Shown here: piece after piece, positions 12,101 to 21,404 of the stretch | Layout: each line of letters opens with the position of its first letter | Position numbering within the stretch: position 1 is the stretch's first letter | Assembly: GCF_014698505.1 (NCBI RefSeq) | Contig: NZ_JACJTD010000001.1 | Coordinates: forward strand, 310,001 to 374,000 | Origin: Nostoc foliaceum FACHB-393 | Lineage (GTDB): Bacteria; Cyanobacteriota; Cyanobacteriia; Cyanobacteriales; Nostocaceae | Length of the DNA: 64,000 bases | Direction: 5' to 3' | The notes under the pieces: model-generated | Told to the model about the DNA's origin: nothing | The model's input: the letters and a program-made list of their open reading frames with translations, nothing else | The model's database searches: none | Translations under genes and position numbers: made by a program

Positions 12101-15100
12101 TTTATTTGGAACAATTACCACTGACAGTCAACGGTAAAATTGATCGCAAAGCGCTACCCGCACCAGAAATTAAACGGGAAAATCTTGAAGTTGCCTTTGT
12201 TCCTCCCGCTACACCCATCGAGGAAATTTTAGCTGACATTTGGCAACAAGTTTTAGGTATAAATCGCATCGGACGATTTGATAATTATTTTGTTTTGGGT
12301 GGCGATTCTATCCGCAGTATTCGCGTTGTTTCGCTCGCACAAACTCAAGGATTGAACTTAAAATTAGAGCAAATTTTTGCCCATCCTGTGCTGTTGGATT
12401 TAGCCACATTGTTGGCAAAATCAGAAGTAGTAGACAGCGATAAGATTGATGAAAAACCCTTCGCTTTAATTTCACTTGTAGATAAAGAAAAGCTCCAAAA
12501 TTGGGCTGAGGATGCTTATCCTTTAGCACAACTGCAAGCAGGAATGCTCTTTCATGGTGAATATTCACAAAGTTCTACAACTTACCATGATGTTTTCAGC
12601 TTCCGAATTCGTATACCTTTTGATCTCAAAGTTTGGGAAACAGCTTATACCCAAATGTTTGCCAGACATCAAATATTACGGACGGCATTTTATTTAGCTG
12701 AATTTAGCCAACCGATTCAGGCAGTTGTTAAAGAAGTAACTCCTAAAGTTGTTTTTGAGGATTTAACTAATTTATCGCCCTCTGCACAAGATGATTATGT
12801 AAAAACATTTATTGCCAACGAACGGGAAAATCGCTTCGATTACAAGAGTGCGCCATTAATGCGTTTTCATATTCATCTACTCGATGATAATGTGATGCAA
12901 GCATCTTTTACTTTGCATCATGCCATCATGGATGGATGGAGTTTAGCTAACTTTTTATCAGAATTAACAGGCTTATATCTATATCTACTTGATTGGGGTG
13001 TACCTGCGCCACCAACTCCACCAGCTTTGAAATACTCTAGGTTTATTACCTTAGAAAAACAAGCTTTGGTTGATAGTAATCAGCGAGAGTTTTGGCAAAA
13101 TAAACTGGCGGAAATTTCCTTCACTAGACTACCAAGGTGGCCGGGTGTCGTTCTCCCGGAAACAAAAATGGGGAAATTTGATCTCACTTTATCAGAAACA
13201 ATTTCCCATAATTTAAAAGCTTTATCTAAGCAATTGGGTGTTCCTCTAAAAACGTTATTACTAGCAGTTCATCTCCAAGTTCTTGGTTTTTACTCTGGCG
13301 ACACAGAAGTGGTTACTGGATTGGTGAGCAGTGGTAGACCGACAGAAACTGATAGCGATCGCGTTTTAGGACTATTCTTAAATACATTGCCATTACGCTT
13401 GTCTTTACCAAGAGGTTCTTGGGTTGATTTGATTGCAGAAACTTGGCGGGCTGAACAAGAGTTAATGCCAAATCGTCGGTTTCCTTTGGCAGAATTGCAA
13501 AGGTTAAATGGGAATCAACCTTTATATGAAAGTTCCTTTAATTTCGTTCATTTCCACGTTTATCAAGGACTGCTCAATTGGCGGGAAGTAGAATTAATCC
13601 AGGCGGAGTCTTTGGATGAAACAAATATTCCTTTTGCTGTCAGTTGGAGTGAGGAAGTAGGTGCAGGACTTCTTTCGTTTAATATCACCTATGATCGTCA
13701 ACAATTTGATGATGAGCAAATCAAGAATGTTGCTAACTATTGCCAAATAAGTTTAGAGTTGCTAATTGCAAATCCACAGGCTCATCGTGAATTAAGTATA
13801 AATAGTTCAATTCAAAATCCCCAATTTTCAATCCCCAATTTTCAATCCCCAATACATGAAATTTTCGCCCAACAAGCAGCAGAAAATCCTGATTCTATCG
13901 CTGTTATTTGTGAGGGAGAAAGTTGGACTTATGCCCAATTGAATCAAAAAGCCAATCAGTTGGCGCGATTTTTGGGTGAGTTTGGTATTAGTGTAGAACA
14001 GCCTGTGGGTATTTGTTTGGAACGTTCTTTAGACATGGTTTGCGCTATGTTGGCGGTTCTGAAGGCAGGTGGTTGCTATGTGCCAATTGACCCTGATTAT
14101 CCGGCTATGCGTATTCAGTCGATGTTGGAGGATGCTAATGTTAGTTTGCTGCTGTCTCGTTCTAATTTAGAAATGTGGAATGGGAAAAACGAACCGCAGA
14201 GTAACGAGAGTAAAACAAATTTTTTGGATGATTTTTGTCAAGTTATCTGTGTTGATATTTATAGAGAAGAAATTGCAGTTCAATCTGTTGAAGATTTAGA
14301 AATTCAGGTTTTGGCTGACAATATCGCCTATATCATATTTACATCTGGTTCTACTGGACGACCGAAAGGTATTGCGATTTCCCATCGGGCTTTGGCCCAG
14401 CATCAGGCTTGGTTTTTAGAGACTTTTGGGGTGAATTGTGAGGATGTAGTCTTGCAAAAGACACCATTTAGCTTTGATGCTTCGGTGTGGGAATTCTGGA
14501 CACCTTTGATGGTGGGGGCTAAACTCGTGATGGCGAAGCCGGGAGGTCATAAAGATCCGGCGTATCTAGTCAAAACTATTCAGCAAGAAAATGTGACTTT
14601 GCTGCAATTGGTACCGAGTCTTTTAGAAATGCTCCTTGGTGAACCGGGATTTTCTGAATGTTCATGTCTGCGTTTAGTTTTTAGCGGTGGTGAAGCGCTG
14701 AAAAGACGGGTGTGGGATGAGTTTAGAGAAGTTGCATCTAAATTGGTGAATCTTTATGGCCCCGCGGAAACAACTATTGATGTTGCTTTTCATTGTTGTG
14801 GAGAAAAGGAAATTACCGAGGTAATTCCTATTGGCAAACCAGTCAGCAACACTCGTTTATATATCCTAAATTCTCATCTGCAACCTGTGCCTATTGGTAC
14901 ACCGGGTGAATTATTTGTGGCTGGCTCCCAATTAGCCCGTGGTTACTGGAATGCCCCAAGCATGACCGCCGCGAGCTTTTTACCCGATCCTTTTGTTGAA
15001 AATGCAGGCAGTCGGATGTACCGCACAGGCGATCGCGCCCGGTATTTACCTGATGGTAGGATTGAGTTTCTAGGACGTGCAGATCAACAAGTCAAAATTC

Positions 15101-18100
15101 GAGGTTTCCGCATCGAAACTGGCGAGATTGTGGCAGCTTTAGAAAAACAAGCTTGGGTAGTTCAGGCTGTAACCAAAGCTATTGCTACTCCTGGTAAACC
15201 CAATCGACTAGTTGCTTATCTGGAACTGAAAACACCACCAACATCCTGGCAAACAGTTTTGCGATCGCAATTATCTGCCCTGCTCCCTGATTATATGATT
15301 CCTTCGGTGTTTGTCAGTCTTGATGCTTGGCCGTTACTGCCTAATGGAAAAATTAACCTTAACGCTTTACCCGCTCCTGATGAAGAGAATATCATAGCCC
15401 GTGAGGAATATATCGCCCCACAAACCAAAACTGAAGAGATTTTAACTAAACTTTGGCAGCAAGTATTACAAGTATCCCGTGTGGGAATTAAAGATGACTT
15501 CTTTGAGCTGGGAGGAGATTCGATTCTTGCCCTGCAAATTATTGCTAAAGCACGGGATGCTGGACTTTATTTCACGCCACAAGATTTGTTTAAAAATCCC
15601 CAAGTTGCAGCACTTACACCTCATATTAAAACAACAGCAAAATTACCCAATGCTTTATCAATTCCTGTAGGTAGTGAAGTAGCACTAACTCCTATTCAGC
15701 AATGGTTTTTCCAGCAATCCTTAGAACATCCTGAATACTGGAATCAGACGGTTTTATTGGATGTCAAACCGGGATTTAATGAGTCACATTTTCAAACTGC
15801 ATTAAGTCGTATTGCCGCAAGTCACCCAGCTTTTCGCCTGCGATTCCGCCAAACCGAAGCTGGGTGGATACAATGGTTAGATGATGATAGTCATGTTTTA
15901 AATTTTGATATTGTTAACCTGACTGCTATTTCTCAAACAGAATTACAAAAAGTTGCCAGTCAATTTCAAGCACAACTTAATTTAGCCACTGGGCCTCTCT
16001 TTCGCGCCGTCTACTTCCATACTGATGAGAATAAATCCGATAAGTTACTGCTAATTATCCATCACCTCATCGTTGATGGTATTTCGTGGCGCGTCATTTT
16101 GCAAGATTTAGCGATCGCTTGTGATGCTTTACAAAAGGAACAGGAAATTTCCTTATCTGCTCATAGTGTCGGTTTCCCACAGTGGACTCAACATTTACAC
16201 ACCCTAACTGAAAATTCTGATTGGCAAGACGAAGTAGCTTTCTGGAAAACCCAACAAGTTGCTAATTCAGAATTACCCCTTGATTTTCCTGATGGCATAG
16301 CAGAGAACACAGAAATTTCTGCCACTCAAATAGAATGCAATTTCAGCGAAGATGAAACTGATAGTCTCCTTTATGAACTACCACGCACTCACAAAGTCAG
16401 GATTCAGGAAGTTTTGCTGGCAGTTCTTTTAGAAGTGGTGACAGAATGGACAAATGAATCAAAAATATTAATTGCCCTAGAAAGTCACGGACGAGAAAGC
16501 GATTTTACTGCCATTGATGTCTCTGATGCTGTGGGATGGTTTACATCTCTTTTCCCCTGCAAATTAGAGAAATCTCAAAAGAGCCAATTCAGCAATTTAG
16601 AAAGCGTCAAAGAACAGTTGCGGAACTTGCCAAATAATGGCTTTGCTTACGGTATCCTCTCTCAAAAATCAGAATTCGCATCTATCTTACCGCCAATTCC
16701 CCAAGGCATCCTGTTTAACTATTTGGGGCAATTTGATGAAAACCTTTCCCAAGCAGCACCCTTTACCCCAGCGAACGAAGATGCCGGACTATCTCGACAC
16801 CCACAAAATAGGCGGGCTTTTCAACTAGAAATTACTAGTTTAATTGCTAATGGCAAACTCCAAATGCGGTTTGGTTTTAGCAAAGCTTTACATCGAGAAG
16901 AAACGATTCGCCGTTTAGCAGATAGTTTTTCTAAACATTTACAGACTTTGTTAGCAACTAGCCGCCATCAAGAATACAGTTTAACATCTGCTGATTTTCC
17001 CCTCGCTAACCTTAATTCAGAACAACTGGTTATTGCTTTGGTGCGAACTACTGATGTGGAAGATATTTATCCTCTATCCCCTGTTCAGGAAGGAATACTT
17101 TTCCATGCAAATTATGAATCAGAAAAAGATATTTATCTGCAACAGGTGAGTGGTGAAATTAAGGGTTTTCTAGACGTAGAAACTTTTAAAAAAGCTTGGG
17201 AATCTTGTATTAACCGCCATCCTAGTTTACGCGCTTCCTTTGTCTGGCGCGATTTACCCCGACCGTTGCAACGCATTCACCGCCGAGTCAATTTGCCCTT
17301 TGTCTACGAAGACTGGCGCGGATGCGATATTAATGAAGTAGCAATGAAATGGTCAATTCTGTTAACAACAGACCGCCACCAAAGCTTTTCAACAGAAAGG
17401 GCCCCACTGATGCGGATGACGTTAGTGAGAACCCAAGAACAGAAATGGCAATTTCTCTGGACTCACCATCATCTCCTTTTGGATGGTTGGTCATTACCGC
17501 TAGTTTTCCGGGATGCGATCGCATTTTACCAAGCTAAAACAGAACGCCCAAATTTACCACAACCACCCATCTACCGAGATTTTATTGCTTGGTTGCACAA
17601 ACAAGAATCTGGTTTGGCAGAATCTTTCTGGCGCAAAGAATTAAGCGGTTTCCAGGAAGCAACTACTTTTGGCATTAAAAAACACTCTTATGATGATTAC
17701 CAAACCTTACAAACTACTATCTCCAAGGAGATTTACACCCAACTGAAAGCCTTTGCTCAAAAGAATCAAGTAACTTTAAATACTTTAGTGCAAGCGGCTT
17801 GGGGCATTCTTTTGAGCCGATATAGTGGTTCTGAAGATGTGGTTTTTGGTGTCACTGTGTCGGGACGTACTACCGAATTATCGGGTTTTGCAGAGATGGT
17901 GGGTCTATTTATTAACACCTTACCCTTGCGTCTGAAATTAGATGCAGCCACACCCTTGAAACCGTGGTTAATAGAATTGCGCGATCGCATCTCGGCAATT
18001 AATCAATATTCCTTCACTCGTTTAGTAGATATTCAAGGATGGAGTGACATTCCCAGAGGAGAACCGTTGTTCGAATCCATTGTGGTTTACGAAAATTACC

Positions 18101-20229
18101 CAGTGGAAGAAAGCCTGCGTCAAAATCCCGGAGAACTGGCGATCCATTCTGTTGAATCTTTGGAGAAAAACCATTACCCCATCAGTCTATATGCCTTACC
18201 AGGAGATGATTTGACGCTGAAAATCGCTTTTGGGCAGCAGATTGGGAGTGCAAAAACACGAGGAGATATATTACATCATCTAACCCAGATATTGACCAGT
18301 TTTGTTACCGAAAAACCGCAATTCATTGGTGAAATTGGTTTGTTATCGAAAGCGGAATTAGGTAAGGTAAATTACCCATTACCCATTACCCATTACTCCA
18401 ATACTCCAATACATGAATTATTCAGTCAGCAAGCCGCTCAAACTCCCGATGCGATCGCTATTTTCCCCTCCCTAACCTACGCAGCTTTAGAATGCAAATC
18501 TAACCAAGTTGCTCACGCACTACTGCAACTTGGTGTGACGCGAGAAACCTTAGTGGCGGTTTGTTTAGAACGTCATGCAGGTTTGCTAATAGCATTGTTA
18601 GGAATTATGAAAGCAGGCGCGGCCTATGTACCACTAGATCCTACCTTCCCGCGCGATCGCCTGGAGTGGATGCTTGCAGATAGCGTGGCGGCTGTAATCA
18701 TCACCGAAGATCAACTTGTGTCAGCGCTTCCAGCATCATCAGCAAAAGTTCTGTTACTAGATTCGGTTTCGACCCAACCAGATACCGCACCACCTGCGGT
18801 TGCTGGTAACAATCACTTAGCTTACGTTATCTATACATCCGGTTCCACTGGACGACCTAAAGGAGTACAAATTCAGCATGAATCTTTGGTGAATTTCCTC
18901 CTCAGTTTCCAAGAAAAACTGCGACTGACTGCTGCTGATACCCTAGTTGCAGTAACTACAATTTCTTTTGATATTGCTGGACTAGAACTTTTCTTACCAT
19001 TAATTAGCGGTGCAAAATTAGTCCTAGCTGACAAGGAAACTACCAGAGATGGATTTAAGTTAGCTCAACTAATGCAAACATCCCAAGCCACGGTGATGCA
19101 AGCCACTCCAACTACCTGGAGATTGCTCTTGGCTGCTGGTTGGCAACCAAATGATAGTTTTCGCATCCTCTGCGGTGGAGAAGCTTTGCCAGTTGATTTA
19201 GCCGCCTCTCTTCTCAACTCTCAGGTGAATCTGTGGAATGTTTACGGGCCGACGGAAACCACAATTTGGTCTACCGTCAAAGAAATTAAGCTGCAACAGG
19301 ATGCACATTCCATAGGTAGTGGAATTGCCAACACATCAATTTATATTTGGGATAATGCTGGTAATCCTGTTCCAGAAGGGGTTGTAGGTGAGTTGTTGAT
19401 TGGGGGAGCAGGATTAGCACGAGGTTATCGCCAAAGACCAGATTTGACGGCGGAAAGATTTGTTCCCAATCCCTTAGCCACAAATCCCGGTGAGCGATTG
19501 TATCGGACTGGTGATTTGGCGCGTTGGCTACCCAATGGTGAAATTGAATTTTTGGGACGCATCGATTACCAGGTTAAAATCCGTGGTTTCCGTATCGAAC
19601 TAGGGGAAATTGAAACCGTTTTAGAAACTCATCCTGCGATCGCACAAGCTATTGTCCAAGCTATTGACGATACTGTAGCAGGTAAAAAGCTTGTTGCATA
19701 TCTAGTTGTCAAATCTGAAGCTGAAAAACCCCCTCTCGAAACTTTGCAATCATATACGTTGGCAAAACTACCCGATTATATGCTGCCTGACTCTTGGGTG
19801 TTTCTAGATGCGATGCCTCTAACACCTAATAATAAAGTTGATCGCCTTGCTCTACCCTTACCAAATCAGTTTGATCATCAAGTTGATTATACAGCGCCGA
19901 CAAATGCGATCGAAGAAGCATTAACCTATATTTGGCAAGAAATTCTGCAAGTCGATAAGGTGGGAATTATGGATGACTTTTTCCAACTGGGCGGACATTC
20001 TTTATTAGCCGCTCAAGTTCATGCTCGCATTAGAAAAGTATTTTTGATTGATTTAGAACTACGAGAACTTTTTGATACGCGAAGAATTGAAAAAATGGCA
20101 CAACTTTTATTAGCGCGAGAGCCTCAAGTGGGACGCACTGAAAAAATAGCGAAAGCGTTTTTACGTCTCAAACAAATGACACCAGAAGAAAAGGCTAAAC
20201 TTCTCCAAGAAAAACGTAAAAAGGATTGA
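9124..20229 (+). CDS. NRPS, modules 5-7 (Thr/Dhb, D-Gln, Gly predicted)
   Basis: This 3701-residue synthetase follows the preceding NRPS by 76 bp, with AGGA about 11 nt before the ATG. Domains: C (DCL type, HHHLILDG near 143), A1 (460-1010), PCP (LGGDS near 1057), C (HHAIMDG near 1265), A2 (1576-2085), PCP (near 2127), E (HHLIVDG near 2312, ESHGRE), C (HHHLLLDG near 2780), A3 (3090-3580), PCP (LGGHS near 3620). A codes read DFWNIGMVHK (Thr), DAWQFGLIDK (exact Gln code) and DILQLGVIWK (Gly, one change from DILQLGLIWK). The epimerase follows Gln. The C domain after the Thr module differs from its neighbours (LQAGMLFHGEY region) and may dehydrate Thr to dehydrobutyrine, as hassallidin requires; that is inference. 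A1 carries an extra ~50 residues between HSEA and QQRLIAY, encoded largely by a palindromic repeat. The N-terminus (IEDIFPLTPLQKG) fits a COM acceptor, and the C-terminal tail (TPEEKAKLLQEKRKKD) fits a motif that docks to the TubC-like N-terminus of the 42752-51256 NRPS. Confidence 0.95.
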   Translation: MNLKDKIEDIFPLTPLQKGLLFHSLYEPESGIYFEQFHCRLEGNVSVIAVRQAWQTLVDRHPILRTAIITKGQTEPVQVVFRNLVFKIAEKDWRGLSNSAQKTRLREFLESDRRQGFILNRPPLMRVTLIRLGEDCWDLVWSHHHLILDGWSWPILLREFLMLHKAAKENVEISLPTVRPYGDFIAWLKQKNPQEGESFWREYMSGFESATPLLILSKAKLSSAFESGEIKHQLSPENTDLLHKLARNCSVTLNTVIQGAWAILLNRYSRNTDIVYGITVAGRPPELPEVEGMIGPFINTLPFRVLISGEKTLDSWLQNLQARTALMRQFEHSSLSDIQGWSDVPRGQPLFETLLAFENFPVDKSLKTADFGLNVPESSFFETTHYPLTLVVVPGDGLSLKLSYNASRFDAVAMELLLEQFCHLLFNMANNAQAPLQSLSLIGHKESVINNRLITNYESPITIREMFAETLSKYPDRIALTFENESFTYEELDRRSHHLAQYLQKQGIGADKRVVICLERSPELIIAMLSVVKAGGVYVPVDPTYPRDRIEFTISDCEAELILTTTTISPQLPESPLKICLDGEDAPYLTESNEPLIEDTLDPNSGAYIIYTSGSTGKPKGVLVTQHNVTRLFRSTQQWFEFNEQDVWTFFHSFAFDFSVWEIWGALLYGGRLVIVPYCVSRNPQSFLQLLHNEEVTVLNQTPSAFVQLLAAESSVREIVSPLRYIIFGGEALNLPSLRPWFERHGENQTRLVNMYGITETTVHVTYRVISKKDIDDSSGSLIGQPIPDLRLHILDSDGNPLPTGVIGEIYVGGAGVARGYLNRPELTAERFVEDAFTVDSLSRLYRTGDLARFLPNGDLEYQGRIDYQVKIRGFRIEIGEIEAVISQFPEVQETIVLVHSEAQSNLDNSGYVEKLTRNLTPQPPSLVGKGENSKPLSLQEKGFPESMKSLESNQQRLIAYVVCTPGKQPTIETLRNYLQQHLPDYMIPSQIVYLEQLPLTVNGKIDRKALPAPEIKRENLEVAFVPPATPIEEILADIWQQVLGINRIGRFDNYFVLGGDSIRSIRVVSLAQTQGLNLKLEQIFAHPVLLDLATLLAKSEVVDSDKIDEKPFALISLVDKEKLQNWAEDAYPLAQLQAGMLFHGEYSQSSTTYHDVFSFRIRIPFDLKVWETAYTQMFARHQILRTAFYLAEFSQPIQAVVKEVTPKVVFEDLTNLSPSAQDDYVKTFIANERENRFDYKSAPLMRFHIHLLDDNVMQASFTLHHAIMDGWSLANFLSELTGLYLYLLDWGVPAPPTPPALKYSRFITLEKQALVDSNQREFWQNKLAEISFTRLPRWPGVVLPETKMGKFDLTLSETISHNLKALSKQLGVPLKTLLLAVHLQVLGFYSGDTEVVTGLVSSGRPTETDSDRVLGLFLNTLPLRLSLPRGSWVDLIAETWRAEQELMPNRRFPLAELQRLNGNQPLYESSFNFVHFHVYQGLLNWREVELIQAESLDETNIPFAVSWSEEVGAGLLSFNITYDRQQFDDEQIKNVANYCQISLELLIANPQAHRELSINSSIQNPQFSIPNFQSPIHEIFAQQAAENPDSIAVICEGESWTYAQLNQKANQLARFLGEFGISVEQPVGICLERSLDMVCAMLAVLKAGGCYVPIDPDYPAMRIQSMLEDANVSLLLSRSNLEMWNGKNEPQSNESKTNFLDDFCQVICVDIYREEIAVQSVEDLEIQVLADNIAYIIFTSGSTGRPKGIAISHRALAQHQAWFLETFGVNCEDVVLQKTPFSFDASVWEFWTPLMVGAKLVMAKPGGHKDPAYLVKTIQQENVTLLQLVPSLLEMLLGEPGFSECSCLRLVFSGGEALKRRVWDEFREVASKLVNLYGPAETTIDVAFHCCGEKEITEVIPIGKPVSNTRLYILNSHLQPVPIGTPGELFVAGSQLARGYWNAPSMTAASFLPDPFVENAGSRMYRTGDRARYLPDGRIEFLGRADQQVKIRGFRIETGEIVAALEKQAWVVQAVTKAIATPGKPNRLVAYLELKTPPTSWQTVLRSQLSALLPDYMIPSVFVSLDAWPLLPNGKINLNALPAPDEENIIAREEYIAPQTKTEEILTKLWQQVLQVSRVGIKDDFFELGGDSILALQIIAKARDAGLYFTPQDLFKNPQVAALTPHIKTTAKLPNALSIPVGSEVALTPIQQWFFQQSLEHPEYWNQTVLLDVKPGFNESHFQTALSRIAASHPAFRLRFRQTEAGWIQWLDDDSHVLNFDIVNLTAISQTELQKVASQFQAQLNLATGPLFRAVYFHTDENKSDKLLLIIHHLIVDGISWRVILQDLAIACDALQKEQEISLSAHSVGFPQWTQHLHTLTENSDWQDEVAFWKTQQVANSELPLDFPDGIAENTEISATQIECNFSEDETDSLLYELPRTHKVRIQEVLLAVLLEVVTEWTNESKILIALESHGRESDFTAIDVSDAVGWFTSLFPCKLEKSQKSQFSNLESVKEQLRNLPNNGFAYGILSQKSEFASILPPIPQGILFNYLGQFDENLSQAAPFTPANEDAGLSRHPQNRRAFQLEITSLIANGKLQMRFGFSKALHREETIRRLADSFSKHLQTLLATSRHQEYSLTSADFPLANLNSEQLVIALVRTTDVEDIYPLSPVQEGILFHANYESEKDIYLQQVSGEIKGFLDVETFKKAWESCINRHPSLRASFVWRDLPRPLQRIHRRVNLPFVYEDWRGCDINEVAMKWSILLTTDRHQSFSTERAPLMRMTLVRTQEQKWQFLWTHHHLLLDGWSLPLVFRDAIAFYQAKTERPNLPQPPIYRDFIAWLHKQESGLAESFWRKELSGFQEATTFGIKKHSYDDYQTLQTTISKEIYTQLKAFAQKNQVTLNTLVQAAWGILLSRYSGSEDVVFGVTVSGRTTELSGFAEMVGLFINTLPLRLKLDAATPLKPWLIELRDRISAINQYSFTRLVDIQGWSDIPRGEPLFESIVVYENYPVEESLRQNPGELAIHSVESLEKNHYPISLYALPGDDLTLKIAFGQQIGSAKTRGDILHHLTQILTSFVTEKPQFIGEIGLLSKAELGKVNYPLPITHYSNTPIHELFSQQAAQTPDAIAIFPSLTYAALECKSNQVAHALLQLGVTRETLVAVCLERHAGLLIALLGIMKAGAAYVPLDPTFPRDRLEWMLADSVAAVIITEDQLVSALPASSAKVLLLDSVSTQPDTAPPAVAGNNHLAYVIYTSGSTGRPKGVQIQHESLVNFLLSFQEKLRLTAADTLVAVTTISFDIAGLELFLPLISGAKLVLADKETTRDGFKLAQLMQTSQATVMQATPTTWRLLLAAGWQPNDSFRILCGGEALPVDLAASLLNSQVNLWNVYGPTETTIWSTVKEIKLQQDAHSIGSGIANTSIYIWDNAGNPVPEGVVGELLIGGAGLARGYRQRPDLTAERFVPNPLATNPGERLYRTGDLARWLPNGEIEFLGRIDYQVKIRGFRIELGEIETVLETHPAIAQAIVQAIDDTVAGKKLVAYLVVKSEAEKPPLETLQSYTLAKLPDYMLPDSWVFLDAMPLTPNNKVDRLALPLPNQFDHQVDYTAPTNAIEEALTYIWQEILQVDKVGIMDDFFQLGGHSLLAAQVHARIRKVFLIDLELRELFDTRRIEKMAQLLLAREPQVGRTEKIAKAFLRLKQMTPEEKAKLLQEKRKKD
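11869..11960 (+). repeat. Palindromic repeat inserted in frame in an NRPS A domain
   Basis: The element holds two hairpins: CCCCCTTCCC (11893-11902) pairing with GGGAAGGGGG (11908-11917), and TCTCC (11933-11937) pairing with GGAGA (11943-11947). Its ends (AACGCGAAACCTAAC at the left, GGTTTTCCA at the right) match the copy at 38881-38981. It encodes about 30 of roughly 50 residues that are absent from the other eight A domains here. The reading frame stays open through it. Confidence 0.8.
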
Positions 20230-20280
20230 AAAAAGGCTGAATTGTCATGTTTTTAAATCAAGGACAACAGTAAATTTCAT

Positions 20281-20370
20281 GTTATTCACCAAGGCGGCGG
20301 GAAGCACACTTGCTTTTTGGGGTGTTTCGACTGCGCTCAACATAAGTGTTCGGGATAGCCGCCCGGCCGC
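20281..20370. repeat. Intergenic repeat with GGCGGC/GCCGCC arms
   Basis: The 219-bp gap between the NRPS stop and the oxygenase start contains a GC-rich stretch unlike its surroundings. Arms GGCGGC (20293-20298) and GCCGCC (20358-20363) flank a segment with TTTCGACTGCGCTCAACA, a phrase I recall as recurring in cyanobacterial intergenic repeats. A further small inverted repeat, ATCCCA (20390-20395) with TGGGAT (20410-20415), lies just before the next gene. Folding could attenuate read-through, but no T-run follows. Confidence 0.5.
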
Positions 20371-20448
20371 CGTTAACTGTTAATGTGAAATCCCATCCCC
20401 TTTTAGGTGTGGGATGATCTGAAAAAATCTACAAATAGGAATTTTTTG

Positions 20449-21297
20449 ATGAGTAAACATGATTTAACCACAGTGAGGCACATTGAACGGGTTGAACAAC
20501 CGACAAGAGAAGAATTCCAAAGGAATTTTCTCTCTCCTAGAAGACCCGTCATCATCACTGATGCTATTAATGATTGGAATGCTCTCTCTTTATGGACTGC
20601 AAATTATCTAACTAGCTTATTTAGTGATAAAGAGGTTGAGATAAGTGTTTCTCAAAATAGTATTTTTACAGGCAATCTGGAAAATGGATTTGCTAATTTG
20701 AGACAGAAAATGCAATTTAATGACTTTATCAACATCCTGAGTTCAAAAAATAAATTTGATAAATTCTACTATCTTCAACAACAGTCAATCCCTACAGAAT
20801 TTCCCGAACTCTTGAAAGATATTAAGTTTCCAGAATATTTTGATAAAAAGTTATTTGTCGATCCAACAATTTGGATTGGTTCTGGCGGTAACACATCTCC
20901 ATTGCATTATGACGCAATGGATAACTTATTTATTCAAGTTAGCGATCGCAAGCGTTTTCTGTTGTTTGACCCGCAACAAACATCTTCATTATATCCTTTT
21001 CCGGCTGGCTCAAAAATCCCCCACATGAGCCAAATAAATATTGAGAACCCAGATTTGGATAAATTTCCCAATTTCCAAAAAGCCAAATATTTTGAGTGTA
21101 TTGTTGAACTTGGTGAAATTTTATTTATTCCTGCTTTTTGGTGGCATCAAGTATACTCACTAGAAAATTCAAATCACCAGCTAAATATCTCTGTAAATTT
21201 CTGGTCTAAGCCACCTATTAGTCAATTTTTAACTCCTCCTGGGCGGAGATTGGCAGCACAAATACCCACTATTTTAAAGAGAGCTTTTAGTCGATGA
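20449..21297 (+). CDS. JmjC/cupin-type Fe(II)/2-oxoglutarate oxygenase
   Basis: This 282-residue protein belongs to the cupin-like JmjC family. I chose the ATG at 20449 because AGGA sits at 20437-20440 with good spacing; an in-frame GTG at 20407 would add 14 residues. Iron ligands are visible as H153-x-D155 (SPLHYDAMDN) and H233 (PAFWWHQV), the intact facial triad expected for a hydroxylase. The N-terminus has the RPVIITDAINDW element typical of the family. It follows the modules 5-7 NRPS in the same direction. Hassallidins carry a 2,3-dihydroxy fatty acid, so hydroxylation of the acyl chain or of a side chain is a reasonable guess, but the substrate cannot be read from sequence. JmjC-like proteins also modify proteins and tRNA, though the location argues for tailoring. 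Confidence 0.8.
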   Translation: MSKHDLTTVRHIERVEQPTREEFQRNFLSPRRPVIITDAINDWNALSLWTANYLTSLFSDKEVEISVSQNSIFTGNLENGFANLRQKMQFNDFINILSSKNKFDKFYYLQQQSIPTEFPELLKDIKFPEYFDKKLFVDPTIWIGSGGNTSPLHYDAMDNLFIQVSDRKRFLLFDPQQTSSLYPFPAGSKIPHMSQINIENPDLDKFPNFQKAKYFECIVELGEILFIPAFWWHQVYSLENSNHQLNISVNFWSKPPISQFLTPPGRRLAAQIPTILKRAFSR

Positions 21298-21404
21298 TTC
21301 TATATTAGAATGGTATAATAAGTAATTTTTTCAACCTCAGAACATTTGTTAATTTACCTCCTGAAACCTTACAAGCCAAAAAATATACATCTAATTTATA
21401 AAAT

